From assembly GCF_031583575.1 (NCBI RefSeq), contig NZ_CP134146.1, positions 2,232,001-2,296,000 of the forward strand: DNA of 64,000 nt, in the 5' to 3' direction. Source of the DNA: Thalassotalea nanhaiensis (lineage in GTDB: Bacteria; Pseudomonadota; Gammaproteobacteria; Enterobacterales; Alteromonadaceae). Under the pieces are notes generated by a model. It was not told the DNA's origin, ran no database searches, and saw nothing but the letters and a program-made list of their open reading frames with translations. The stretch's first letter is position 1. Each line of letters begins with the position of its first letter. The position numbers and the translations under genes were made by a program. Below, one piece after another: positions 17,541-26,485 of this stretch.

Positions 17541-17570
17541 AAGGTTACAAATACACGTATTTGCAACCTT
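17541..17570. promoter_or_regulatory. TetR operator: 30-bp near-perfect palindrome
   Basis: Arms AAGGTT-x-CAAATAC and GTATTTG-x-AACCTT flank a 2-bp centre, so 13 of 15 positions pair. It lies 20 bp before the preferred TetR start and just after the MMPL stop codon at 17593. This is a typical size and position for a TetR-family operator. Confidence 0.8.
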
Positions 17571-17592
17571 ACTTGCGAGCTCGATAACGAGA

Positions 17593-20007
17593 TTAACTGG
17601 CTTTTTCAAACTCAATTACACTGGTTACTTCTTCGATATATTTACTATTTGTATGATCATGCTCGCGATTTTTTACTACCTTTTTATTAATCAGGCAGGT
17701 TAACGCAGGGATCATTACCAAGGCACCAAACATGTTCCAAATAAACATAAAGGTAAGCAATATGCCCATGTCAGCTTGAAACTTAATTGGTGAAAAGAAC
17801 CAAGTACCAACACCAATACCTAACGTAATACCTGTAAATGCAACAGCTTTACCAGTAGTTTTAAGCGTATTGAAATAAGCATCTCTTAACGTCTTTCCTT
17901 CATCTAAATAAGTTAAAAGTTTGGTATAGATATAAATACCATAATCAACCCCTATTCCTACACCTAATGCGATTACAGGTAACGTTGCTACTTTAACCCC
18001 AATGCCAATTTGTGCCATCAATGCCTGACACAACAACGAGGTAATTGCTAAAGGTATAATGATACATAGAACTGTTCGAATTGAGCGGAACGTAACTAAA
18101 CATAGAAAGCCAACTACACCATAAACCCAGAACAGCATTTTATATTGTGACTCTTCTATTACGATATTTGTTGCTGCTTCAATACCGGAATTACCGGCAG
18201 CAAGTTTAAATATCAATTCATCACGATTAAATTCAGCTGCAAATTCTTCTACGGCTTCAACCACAGTAGTTAACGTTTGAGCTTTATGATCATTTAGATA
18301 AACAAACAGCGGCACCAAAGAACAATCAGAATTAAAGCTTTCAGGTGTACGAATTGATGCTTGGTCCAATAACACCTGATTTCGATTTAGCGCATACCAT
18401 TTGATATTGCCTTCGTTGTTACCAGACATAATTCGTTTAGTTTTATCAACCAAAGATGTGGTTGACTGAACCCCTGGTAATTTATTTAAACGCGATTGCA
18501 ATTGATCAATTGCATCAAGGGCAAGGTAATTTGCACATTGATCTTGTGGGGTTTTAACCATTACAACGAAGATATCTGTACTTGTTCTGTAGTTTTCAGT
18601 AATAAAAGCATTATCTAAGTTATACCTTGAATCAGGGCGCAGCTCAGGTGCTCCCGAGTCTAGATCGCCCGTTTGTAAATCTTGGCTTAAAAATACACCA
18701 AAGCATGAAACTACTACGGTTAAATATATAATGACCTTGGCTCGTTTAGGTGCGGTAAAACTGGCAAGGAAATTCCAAACTCGATGTTTGCCATGTTCTT
18801 CTGCATGTATTTGTTTTTGCACAGACTTAGCACTTACGCCAGCGTAAGACATTAATATTGGCAGTAACACCAAATTTGATAATATGATCACTGCTACACC
18901 TAAACTTGCGGCAATAGCTAGATCTTGAATCACTTCAATTTCAATCACCATTAGAGTAGCAAAACCAACGCCATCACTTATCAAGGCGATAAGCCCTGGT
19001 AAGTACAAGGCCTTGAATGCAAGACGTGCAGCTTTATTCTTATCTGCACCATTTGAACTTTCATGGGCAATGGCATTAATAATTTGAACGCCATGACTAA
19101 CAGCAATAGCAAATACTAAAAAAGGCACTAACATTGAGTAAGGGTCTAAATCAAAACCAAGAGTTTTAAGTAAACCTAATTGCCAAATAACCGCGATTAC
19201 CGAACAAACTAAAGGTATTAATGCACTGCGTAAACAAGATGAATACAAGTACAACAGTACGAAAGTGATCAACAAAGCTGCAGCAAAGAACACTGCAATT
19301 TGAGCTAAACCATCAATTAAATCGCCAACAACTTTGGCAAACCCCGTGATATGAATTTTTATTGTGTCGGTTTGATATTTATCGCGAATTAAAGTTTCCA
19401 AGCGTTGTGAAAATACCTGATAATCAATCGCTAATCCTGTTTCAGGATCTTTTTCCAATAGTGGCGCATAAATTACCGCCGATTTTAGATTGTTCGCTAC
19501 CAATGCACCTATTTGGCCCGATTTTTCTACATTTTTACGAAGTTGTAACAGCGACTGTTCCGAGCCATTATAATCAGAGCCGACTACCGGACCACCAGAA
19601 AACCCGTCTTCAGTTACTTCCATCCAACGAACACCTGATGCCCAAATAGATTTAAGCGCTGATCGATCAACCCCAGGAATATAGAATACTTCATCATGTA
19701 TTTTGCTTAATACTTGCTGATATTCCTTGTTAAAGATATCACCTTGCGTGTTTTCTACAGAAATTCTAATGGCATTTCCAAGGCCGTTTAAGTCAGCCTT
19801 ATGCTCTAGAAAATTTCCTATATACTCATGATCTTTAGGGATCATTTTTTCAAAACTTGCACTTGGCTTAATTTCACTCGCCTGAATAATAAAAAATACA
19901 GTCAGGGCGGCAAATATAATTAAATGTAACGGCCTAAAATTAAAAAAGAATGCTTCAAGAGTATTCTCTAAGCGGTTTTGTTTATTGGTTAATTTATCTT
20001 TATTCAT
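17593..20007 (-). CDS. RND/MMPL-superfamily lipid transporter
   Basis: The 804-residue protein has two RND-type halves. Each has one N-terminal membrane helix, a periplasmic loop and a five-helix bundle (about 35-400 and 430-775). The bundles contain PFLVFAIAVSHGVQIINAI and ALGVGIGVDYGIYIYTKLL, MMPL/HAE-3-type segments with the proton-relay acidic position in the second half. Relatives move hydrophobic molecules such as hopanoids or lipids across the inner membrane. It is 12 bp after the YCF48 gene and is followed by TetR, within an operon with DUF1302 and DUF1329 envelope proteins. This suggests one trans-envelope route for a hydrophobic substrate. Confidence 0.9.
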   Translation of the reverse strand: MNKDKLTNKQNRLENTLEAFFFNFRPLHLIIFAALTVFFIIQASEIKPSASFEKMIPKDHEYIGNFLEHKADLNGLGNAIRISVENTQGDIFNKEYQQVLSKIHDEVFYIPGVDRSALKSIWASGVRWMEVTEDGFSGGPVVGSDYNGSEQSLLQLRKNVEKSGQIGALVANNLKSAVIYAPLLEKDPETGLAIDYQVFSQRLETLIRDKYQTDTIKIHITGFAKVVGDLIDGLAQIAVFFAAALLITFVLLYLYSSCLRSALIPLVCSVIAVIWQLGLLKTLGFDLDPYSMLVPFLVFAIAVSHGVQIINAIAHESSNGADKNKAARLAFKALYLPGLIALISDGVGFATLMVIEIEVIQDLAIAASLGVAVIILSNLVLLPILMSYAGVSAKSVQKQIHAEEHGKHRVWNFLASFTAPKRAKVIIYLTVVVSCFGVFLSQDLQTGDLDSGAPELRPDSRYNLDNAFITENYRTSTDIFVVMVKTPQDQCANYLALDAIDQLQSRLNKLPGVQSTTSLVDKTKRIMSGNNEGNIKWYALNRNQVLLDQASIRTPESFNSDCSLVPLFVYLNDHKAQTLTTVVEAVEEFAAEFNRDELIFKLAAGNSGIEAATNIVIEESQYKMLFWVYGVVGFLCLVTFRSIRTVLCIIIPLAITSLLCQALMAQIGIGVKVATLPVIALGVGIGVDYGIYIYTKLLTYLDEGKTLRDAYFNTLKTTGKAVAFTGITLGIGVGTWFFSPIKFQADMGILLTFMFIWNMFGALVMIPALTCLINKKVVKNREHDHTNSKYIEEVTSVIEFEKAS

Positions 20008-20019
20008 GAAATTATCCCC

Positions 20020-21192
20020 TTAGCCTTTACTTACTTGATTTATAGTTTGAATACCGCCAATACCGCTGATAATTAGACGAGAAGGCTTCCCGTTGATTGC
20101 AGTTTCAGTAATCACTGAGCTAATTGGTAATTTATACTGACTTGTGTGGCTTTTAATCACCTGGCCTTTGTTATCGATATGCAAGATGGCACCACCAGCA
20201 CCGACTAAAACAAACTGGTTCTCATTTATGGTATGTCCGCCATAAAGACTTGATTCAACGGAAGTGTTTATTTTTTCCCAGTCAATGCCTTTATCATAAG
20301 AAATATAAGCATTACCGCGTAAGCCAAAGGCAATTAAGGTTTTATCAGAATGACCGACAATGCCAAAGAATGAACCTTCGTACGGGCTTTCTAGTGACTG
20401 CCATGTTTGGCCTTTATCAATAGAACGAAATAAGGTTCCGGCTTCAGCAGCAATATATAAGTCATCACCAATTTGCTCTATTGCATTTAAATGAAAACCG
20501 TCAAAGTTATTTAGCTTCTCAGTCCATGGAGTCCAACTTTTACCAGCATCAACGGTACGTAAAATTAAGCCGAATGCCCCTACAACAAAGCCTTCGTTTT
20601 TATTTTGAAACCAAACATCTAGAAATGGACGACTCGCGCCTTCATCGCTAAACGCATAAGCATCATCAACAAAAAACTGCCAATTTTCTAACGCTTCATT
20701 TAGCTCATCTAATTCGTCATCCCCTGCAACTTCAATGGCTTTGAGAGTACTTTCAAGTAACTTTTCGCCGTGATTAATCATCATTTTATTAACCGCTATA
20801 CCGTCAAGTAACTTTTGCCATTGTTCTCCGCCATCAGTAGTTGATAAGACAACGCCGTCATGTCCGACAGCCCAGCCATGTAAATCATCAATAAAAAACG
20901 TTGAAGTCAAGGTAACTCGTACAGGAACTTGTGCCTGTAACCATTCGTTACTACCTGCATTCTGGTAAACAATATGACCTCTTTCACCCACCGCTATTAA
21001 CTTTGATTCAGTTTTACTGATGTCCATCAATAAGCTATGTTCGGCGTTGTCAGACATTTGTGAGCTATCTTCCAATGCATCACTTTGTGCATACACAATA
21101 GTGGTAAAAAAAATCCCTGCACAAGCAAATATAAAGTGTACGAATGGGTCTCGTACACGTTTACTAAGCATAATATTTTGTAGATACTTCAT
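20020..21192 (-). CDS. Exported YCF48/BNR-repeat beta-propeller protein
   Basis: The 390-residue protein has a signal peptide ending near FFTTIVYAQS. Repeated propeller blades read WAVGHDGVVLSTTDGGEQW, FVVGAFGLILRTVDAGKSW and AAEAGTLFRSIDKGQTW. YCF48 is a photosystem II assembly factor in phototrophs. In heterotrophic proteobacteria, relatives commonly lie beside MMPL transporters and serve an unknown, probably partner-protein role. Here it directly precedes the MMPL gene (12-bp gap), so it is likely a periplasmic accessory of that transporter. Two nearby ATGs are possible starts; either leaves the signal peptide. Confidence 0.85.
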   Translation of the reverse strand: MKYLQNIMLSKRVRDPFVHFIFACAGIFFTTIVYAQSDALEDSSQMSDNAEHSLLMDISKTESKLIAVGERGHIVYQNAGSNEWLQAQVPVRVTLTSTFFIDDLHGWAVGHDGVVLSTTDGGEQWQKLLDGIAVNKMMINHGEKLLESTLKAIEVAGDDELDELNEALENWQFFVDDAYAFSDEGASRPFLDVWFQNKNEGFVVGAFGLILRTVDAGKSWTPWTEKLNNFDGFHLNAIEQIGDDLYIAAEAGTLFRSIDKGQTWQSLESPYEGSFFGIVGHSDKTLIAFGLRGNAYISYDKGIDWEKINTSVESSLYGGHTINENQFVLVGAGGAILHIDNKGQVIKSHTSQYKLPISSVITETAINGKPSRLIISGIGGIQTINQVSKG

Positions 21193-21233
21193 AAGTTTTT
21201 TCTCAATTTCTTTATACTGATTTGTTAATAAAT

Positions 21234-21263
21234 AATTTAGCCACTTATTAAAGCGGCTAAATT
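21234..21263 (-). terminator. Intercistronic hairpin before YCF48 gene
   Basis: AATTTAGCC and GGCTAAATT form 9-bp arms, with CTT/AAG pairing further inside. It lies in the 198-bp gap between the WS/DGAT stop and the YCF48 start. It may be an attenuator rather than a full terminator, as the genes look like one operon. Confidence 0.5.
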
Positions 21264-21342
21264 TCAGACTGAATTGATAACTATCAGTTATACGGCCTTC
21301 ATACGGTGTTTCTGGTTATGTTTAACCGTCAACGAATACAAC

Positions 21343-21365
21343 AAGCGGTTTTGTCTTGACCGCTT
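21343..21365 (-). terminator. Hairpin after WS/DGAT gene
   Basis: AAGCGGT and ACCGCTT form perfect 7-bp arms 26 nt after the acyltransferase stop codon. No T-run follows on the minus strand, so it may protect the upstream mRNA end rather than terminate. Confidence 0.4.
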
Positions 21366-21390
21366 ACTTTGTATTTTGTTTATTTTTCTA

Positions 21391-22866
21391 TTAATGCGTT
21401 TCATTAAGTAACGCTTGACCGAATTGTTCGTCAATTAAGTTGGCATAACGAGCATCGGCAGCTTCTAATAATTTTTCGTAACTATTTTTGATGCATTCAA
21501 TGTAAAATTTGATGTCAGGTATCATTGAAGGGCACGAAACAACATTTACCACCATGCTGCCGTTGTAACTCATTACACCATGCAGTAAACCTACGCCATC
21601 ACTAACAGGACCAATTCCAGCCATATTAATCAAACGTGCACCTAGCATATTTAATTCTTCTTTAGGACCCGGTACATTGGTAACTACCGTATTGCCTAAT
21701 TTTGAAACCATTTTATTAGCCGAAGAGCTACTTACAATTTTGTTCATATAGCTTAAGTACGCTGCAGGCAGGTTTTTGGCAAGTTCTGACACATTACGAG
21801 AACCTAATTTAAGCTGTTGATCTTTTGCATTACAGGTAAATTTAATTACTTCAACTAGACGCTCCATCGGATCGGCAATTTCTACTGGCAGTGACAACGA
21901 CATCATTGATATTTCATTACCAGCAGCACCAACTTCGCCTTCAGAGCGAACATTTATTGGAGCCATAGCTCTCATTGCAAATTCTGGTAATTCATTTTTG
22001 CTTTCTAGGTATTCCCTTAAACCACCGGCGATAACAGTTAACAGCGCATCATTCAGCGAACACGAAGGCAATAGCTTACGTACACGATTAAGTGGCTCAA
22101 TAGCCAATGGTGTATAACCCCACACACGTTTTGGCGTAACATTACCGGCAAAACGAGTTTGTGCTACGGGCTCACTGGATTGATTCAAATTGTCGAAAAA
22201 GTAGTTAATGGCATTAACGCTTAATCTTGGAGCAACCTTTAGTAAAGGATTTACCAGTTGAATTGATTGTTTAAGGTTATTAGCAAATACTCGAGATGCC
22301 ATACCTAGTAATCCACCTGATAGTAAACTGCTGTTTGAAGCGAGTTTTACTGGTGCTCCGATTTTAATTTGGCCATGAAGTTTTGCGGTTAAATTCATTA
22401 AGGTCATGCCATCAGCAACAGCATGGTGAATTTTAAGTGCGATTAAAAAACAGTCTTTAGGTAGGGTTTTAATATTTATACCACTGATCACCATCGCATC
22501 CCAAAGTGGTTTGGAAGTATCTAATGTTCTTTCTTGATATTGCGTAATGGCATTAGATAAATCTTTAATGCTTGAGCTGTCTTTTAATACATAATGGGTA
22601 ACGTGATTATTTACGTCATAGTTTTTATCTTCAACCAAATAAGGGTTGTCTAGATCTAAGGGGGTACGATGTAATTTACCGCAAAGAACGGGGATGCTTC
22701 GTACACATTGATCAATATGTTCTAATAATGCTTCTATGTTAAACGTGCCATTAGCTAACCCACTCGGGTCATAAAAATATAAAGGAGTGATCCCCATTGA
22801 GTTGTCCGGTGTTTCCATATCTAAAAAAATACGGTCGATACTGTGTAATTGGCGAGGCATGTTCAT
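21391..22866 (-). CDS. Wax ester synthase / diacylglycerol acyltransferase (WS/DGAT), intact motif
   Basis: The 491-residue protein carries the complete acyltransferase active-site motif HHAVADG at 147-153. It also has the second conserved region VVTNVPGPKEELNMLGARL near 390-415. WS/DGAT enzymes join acyl-CoA to fatty alcohols or diacylglycerol, forming storage lipid at the inner face of the membrane. It lies within the operon between DUF1329 and YCF48, unusual company for a storage enzyme. It could esterify the transported compound, for example a sterol or isoprenoid alcohol. The paralogue at 28568 lacks the active-site Asp-Gly. Confidence 0.92.
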   Translation of the reverse strand: MNMPRQLHSIDRIFLDMETPDNSMGITPLYFYDPSGLANGTFNIEALLEHIDQCVRSIPVLCGKLHRTPLDLDNPYLVEDKNYDVNNHVTHYVLKDSSSIKDLSNAITQYQERTLDTSKPLWDAMVISGINIKTLPKDCFLIALKIHHAVADGMTLMNLTAKLHGQIKIGAPVKLASNSSLLSGGLLGMASRVFANNLKQSIQLVNPLLKVAPRLSVNAINYFFDNLNQSSEPVAQTRFAGNVTPKRVWGYTPLAIEPLNRVRKLLPSCSLNDALLTVIAGGLREYLESKNELPEFAMRAMAPINVRSEGEVGAAGNEISMMSLSLPVEIADPMERLVEVIKFTCNAKDQQLKLGSRNVSELAKNLPAAYLSYMNKIVSSSSANKMVSKLGNTVVTNVPGPKEELNMLGARLINMAGIGPVSDGVGLLHGVMSYNGSMVVNVVSCPSMIPDIKFYIECIKNSYEKLLEAADARYANLIDEQFGQALLNETH

Positions 22867-22892
22867 TTTCTCTTGTTCTTAAAGGAGGATTA

Positions 22893-22924
22893 ATGCAAGC
22901 CGTAAAGTAGAATCCGGCTTGCAT
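22893..22924 (-). terminator. Intercistronic hairpin between DUF1329 and WS/DGAT genes
   Basis: ATGCAAGCCG and CGGCTTGCAT are perfect 10-bp arms around a 12-base loop. It has no T-run, so stabilisation of the upstream DUF1329 message or partial attenuation is more likely than full termination. Confidence 0.5.
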
Positions 22925-22942
22925 GTTTAACGGGGAGTTAGA

Positions 22943-24316
22943 TTAACGCTTGCTAAGTTTACGAACCTGACCTGGTGTGAAAAACTTATCTTTTTCACCT
23001 TGGTAAAATTTTACAGGAACATAATCAAGTTCATTAAACGCGTAATTGCCATTTTGAAAGTCTGTGTGCCAAGTTGCACGAACGGCAGTTAATGGAACGT
23101 CATAAGCATTCAAGAAGTTTGCAAAACCTGCGCGCCATAAGTTTCCACGACCATCATATATATCAGTAGACGCAATCATCCAAGTATCTTCATCAATGTA
23201 GAAGGTACGTTTTGCATATACATGGCGTTTGTCTTCTTTCAATGTTGCTTCAACTACCCATACTCGGTGTAATTCCCAACGAGCAAACTCAGGGTTTGGA
23301 TGATATGGAGTAGCAATTTGTTTTACTGCATCATCGCCTTTCTCAGCTTCAACAAAAAGAGCATTATTGTTGTACGAGATGTACATTTCCTGTTTGCCTT
23401 TTAATTCCCAGTTGTAACGTTCTGTTGAACCATTAAACATGAATGAATCATCAAACGTAGCTTGTCCGGCAAACTGTGTATTAGGCGTATCAAAGGCAAT
23501 AGTTGGTGCGCGACGAACTCGACGTTGACCAGGAATATACTGCCATGCTTGACGAGGGTCTTCTGCAGCATTTACAGGATCTCGAACCAAAATAACTTCA
23601 CCTTTACGGCGTACAGGTAAGCTGTATTGAACTAAAATTTGTTGGATGTTGCCGTTATAATCTTCAACACTGCTTTCTGGATTGTAATATGGAAAGCTTT
23701 CCCAAATTTCACCTTGACCAAGCGTGCTGCTACCGTTGCCATATACAGTTAAGTTTTTGTATTTCTTATTACTGCCCTGTCCGGTCCAACGTAAAGAATG
23801 GTTCCAAATTGCTTCGTGACCATTTTTAGGTACAGGAAAAGGATAACCACCAAAGGCATTTGCTACGCCATCACCACCGGCGGTAGTTTCAGCGTTTAGA
23901 GCATTAGACTTTGTTTTATCATAAACCCACTGTGGTGCGGCTGCCGTACGATGTGTAGCATAAATTGGCATTTTAAACGTGTCTGGGTGCTTAGCAAATA
24001 ACTGCTTTTGTCCAGCACTTAGTTTCGCTTCATATTGCTTGTAATTACTGGCATCAATAGTAAATAATGGTTTTTCATCAGCAAATGGGTCGATACGAGT
24101 TGTACCTTCCCCTTTGTAAGCTTCAGGTGCAGTTGTCATGCCCCCAGTCCACTCTGGAATGCTGCCATCAGCATTGGCTGCACGCTCGGCGCCAACAGGC
24201 GTTAGCTCACTACCTAATTTAGCCGCATCTGCTGCGCTTATTTTAGACACTGCACTCGTTGTATATAGTGCGCAAGTTGTCGCAATTAACGCGACTACTG
24301 TTTTATTAAATTTCAT
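22943..24316 (-). CDS. DUF1329 exported protein
   Basis: The 457-residue protein has a signal peptide ending about residue 22 (TTSAVSKISA). Its start SAADAAKLGSELTPVGAERA is the DUF1329 hallmark. Later it shows YIPGQRRVRRAPTIAFDTPN and a long beta-rich, LolA/LolB-like region. The family is nearly always paired with DUF1302 genes in bacteria that use hydrophobic carbon sources such as steroids or alkanes, but its biochemical role is not established. Here it directly follows DUF1302 and precedes the acyltransferase, fitting a periplasmic lipid-handling role. Confidence 0.9.
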   Translation of the reverse strand: MKFNKTVVALIATTCALYTTSAVSKISAADAAKLGSELTPVGAERAANADGSIPEWTGGMTTAPEAYKGEGTTRIDPFADEKPLFTIDASNYKQYEAKLSAGQKQLFAKHPDTFKMPIYATHRTAAAPQWVYDKTKSNALNAETTAGGDGVANAFGGYPFPVPKNGHEAIWNHSLRWTGQGSNKKYKNLTVYGNGSSTLGQGEIWESFPYYNPESSVEDYNGNIQQILVQYSLPVRRKGEVILVRDPVNAAEDPRQAWQYIPGQRRVRRAPTIAFDTPNTQFAGQATFDDSFMFNGSTERYNWELKGKQEMYISYNNNALFVEAEKGDDAVKQIATPYHPNPEFARWELHRVWVVEATLKEDKRHVYAKRTFYIDEDTWMIASTDIYDGRGNLWRAGFANFLNAYDVPLTAVRATWHTDFQNGNYAFNELDYVPVKFYQGEKDKFFTPGQVRKLSKR

Positions 24317-24333
24317 AATCTTTCCTTTTTAAA

Positions 24334-24372
24334 TTGATACTGTTGACTTGTATTGCGAGTCAACAGAATCAA
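24334..24372 (-). terminator. Intercistronic hairpin between DUF1302 and DUF1329 genes
   Basis: TTGAT-A-CTGTTGACT pairs with AGTCAACAG-A-ATCAA, 14 pairs with one A-A mismatch, around a 9-base loop. There is no long T-run, so it probably tunes the relative amounts of the two envelope proteins. Confidence 0.5.
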
Positions 24373-24401
24373 TTAAGTTAATTTTTAGAATTAAATCAGG
24401 C

Positions 24402-26096
24402 TTAAAAACTGTACTTTACGTACATTGAAATGTTGTCACGGTCAGCAAATTGATGAGCTAACTCTAATGATTTACCGTCATCTACAATTTCTTCAGGGTC
24501 GGTTAGAAACGCTGCGTATTTAATACCAAACTGGTAAACACCTTGGTAGGTAAAATCAGCGCCAACACCTACGTTCATCACGCCTTCAGTGAATGTAAAC
24601 GGAACAGAAGACGTTCCATCAAAATCATGCTTAATCGACACACTTAACTTGGCATCAACAGCAGGTAGTACTGAAAAGTAATCAGCCGTAACTTTCATGA
24701 AGTAACCAGCGCCACTTACATCGTTATCTAATGCTGATTTTTTATCATTAACATCAACGCCTAAAGCCATAGCTGGGATTTTTCCTAGCGTTTCTGTTTC
24801 AAATGTTGAGTCAATATCTACAACTTCGTTGTAACCAACTTCACCTAGGAAAGTGATGCTGTCAGCAAAAGCGTTCGAAGCAAAAATATGAGCCCATGAA
24901 ATTTGTGCTTGAACCGTTTGCGCTGGAGCAAACACATAAGCACCAGGTACATTCAACTGTACAGGTTGTCCATCACGATAAGTGATTTCACCACTCACGT
25001 TGGTGTCACCAATTACGGTACCAAAGCTTGCCCCGTACAAATCAATATCTTCAAAAGATTTAAGCAGTAACGGACCTGTTGGAGCTAATAGTTCGAAGGT
25101 TGGTAATGTGTCGTCATAATTCAATACATAGACACCATATTCTGTACCTTCATCCGTTAAATAACGTAAAGCTACACCGTAAGAACCACCGTCCGGCTCT
25201 TCTGATCTATCTACATCAATAGCAGGAACTAATCCAACGCCAGGAACTGGAACAACCAACTTACCGTCGTCTGCACCTTCACCTACAATATCAACACCAA
25301 AGAATGTACCGGGAGCATCTATACGGGTACGTTCCCAGTCATATTGGTAGTAAGCACCAAAAGCAATGTTCTCAGTCAAACCAGTCTCAAGATACACTTG
25401 ACCAACAGGCATAAATATTTCTTTTAGTTCTACACCGGGAATATTTGTTTTAGATGCATCAATTGGTCCTTGAGCTAATGAAACGCCACCGTTTAGCGCT
25501 AAACTTTCGCCCCAACTAACAACTTGATGGCCGATGCGTAAACTGGCATCTTGTTCACCAATGCTGAAGTTGCTGTATACAAATGCATCAAGAATTTCAA
25601 CTCGACTTTTGTGATAATCTTCAATGCCATCATTGTTATCGAACGTTGAACAATCATCTCGGTTACAGCTTGGATTAACTGTTGAAGCGGTATCACCAGA
25701 ATAAGCATCGTCATACCAACCACGGGCACGAACAAAAACACCGCCAGAAAATGAATCATTATCAAAGGCAATATCTAAATCGCTAGAAAATGAAAGACGA
25801 TTTTGCGTCATATCATTTTTATCGAAAGCCAAGTTACCATCTTCACCATTGAATGCTAATAAACCATTAGCAGCTGGATCTAATAAGGTTTTATCCTGTT
25901 TTTCCATGCGCCATTGTGCGGCATAGCTTATTTGTGTATCAAGATCGATACTTACGCCATTATCAAGATCAAAATTAGCCGCTTGAACTTGGCCAGAACT
26001 AGCAACTAAAGCGCCAATTAGCACAGTTTTTATTGCCGTAGTTAACGACTTAGGTTTAAAAACTTTTTGATTGTGCAAATGTACTTCATTAATCAT
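24402..26096 (-). CDS. DUF1302 outer-membrane channel-like protein
   Basis: The 564-residue protein has an extended signal peptide (to about residue 39, SSGQVQAANFD), then a beta-rich sequence with alternating hydrophobic residues and the C-terminal strand ISMYVKYSF ending in Phe, as outer-membrane barrels do. The motif LRIGHQVVSWGESL is typical of DUF1302. The family is thought to form outer-membrane proteins for hydrophobic substrates. As the first gene of the minus-strand operon it would be the entry or exit pore, with DUF1329, YCF48 and MMPL as partners. Confidence 0.88.
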   Translation of the reverse strand: MINEVHLHNQKVFKPKSLTTAIKTVLIGALVASSGQVQAANFDLDNGVSIDLDTQISYAAQWRMEKQDKTLLDPAANGLLAFNGEDGNLAFDKNDMTQNRLSFSSDLDIAFDNDSFSGGVFVRARGWYDDAYSGDTASTVNPSCNRDDCSTFDNNDGIEDYHKSRVEILDAFVYSNFSIGEQDASLRIGHQVVSWGESLALNGGVSLAQGPIDASKTNIPGVELKEIFMPVGQVYLETGLTENIAFGAYYQYDWERTRIDAPGTFFGVDIVGEGADDGKLVVPVPGVGLVPAIDVDRSEEPDGGSYGVALRYLTDEGTEYGVYVLNYDDTLPTFELLAPTGPLLLKSFEDIDLYGASFGTVIGDTNVSGEITYRDGQPVQLNVPGAYVFAPAQTVQAQISWAHIFASNAFADSITFLGEVGYNEVVDIDSTFETETLGKIPAMALGVDVNDKKSALDNDVSGAGYFMKVTADYFSVLPAVDAKLSVSIKHDFDGTSSVPFTFTEGVMNVGVGADFTYQGVYQFGIKYAAFLTDPEEIVDDGKSLELAHQFADRDNISMYVKYSF

Positions 26097-26473
26097 TTAC
26101 GTCTCCCTAGGTTTGAATAAACTCTGTTTATTTTTTCTTTTATTGTTGTTGATTTAGATCCTACCTAGGCTGTTAATGGTTTGTTATGACCATTTAGAAC
26201 CTTAAAATAATCAAATGGGGTACTTAAATACGGCATAGAACAAAACCGCACCAATTAATGATCAAATAATGCCTGCAGGCACTGTGTTTGTTACATTTAT
26301 GTAAATAATAATAATGAGTTTGTTAACAACAAAATTGCAGAAAAACAGGACGTTAGATGTAAAAAATGGAACTAGAATTTTATAGAGGGAGAAGCTCTTA
26401 ATTTATAATTTAAACGTTATTAATAAATTTAAGTGACAGGAAAGTTCAGACAGGAAAATTCAAACAGTTAAGT
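26097..26473. other. 377-bp intergenic region with operon promoter
   Basis: This should hold the promoter for the DUF1302 operon. It has two CCTAGG-containing words (CCCTAGGTTTG near 26109 and ACCTAGGCTG near 26164) and the inverted repeat TTACAT-TT-ATGTAA at 26291-26304, which could be a regulator site. It also has the start of a 14-bp tandem repeat at 26435. No gene is seen. Confidence 0.5.
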
Positions 26474-26485
26474 TCAGACAGTAAA
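26435..26485. repeat. 14-bp tandem repeat, about 3.6 copies, overlapping a gene end
   Basis: Units GACAGGAAAGTTCA, GACAGGAAAATTCA, AACAGTTAAGTTCA and a partial GACAGTAAA follow one another. The third and fourth units contain the stop codon and last codons of the hydrolase at 26474, so the repeat may have set the present C-terminus. Confidence 0.8.

Noticed and set aside
22878-22910. Shine-Dalgarno AAAGGAGG followed by a five-codon plus-strand frame
   Set aside because: It lies in a minus-strand operon, within an intercistronic hairpin, and nothing on the plus strand follows that it could control.
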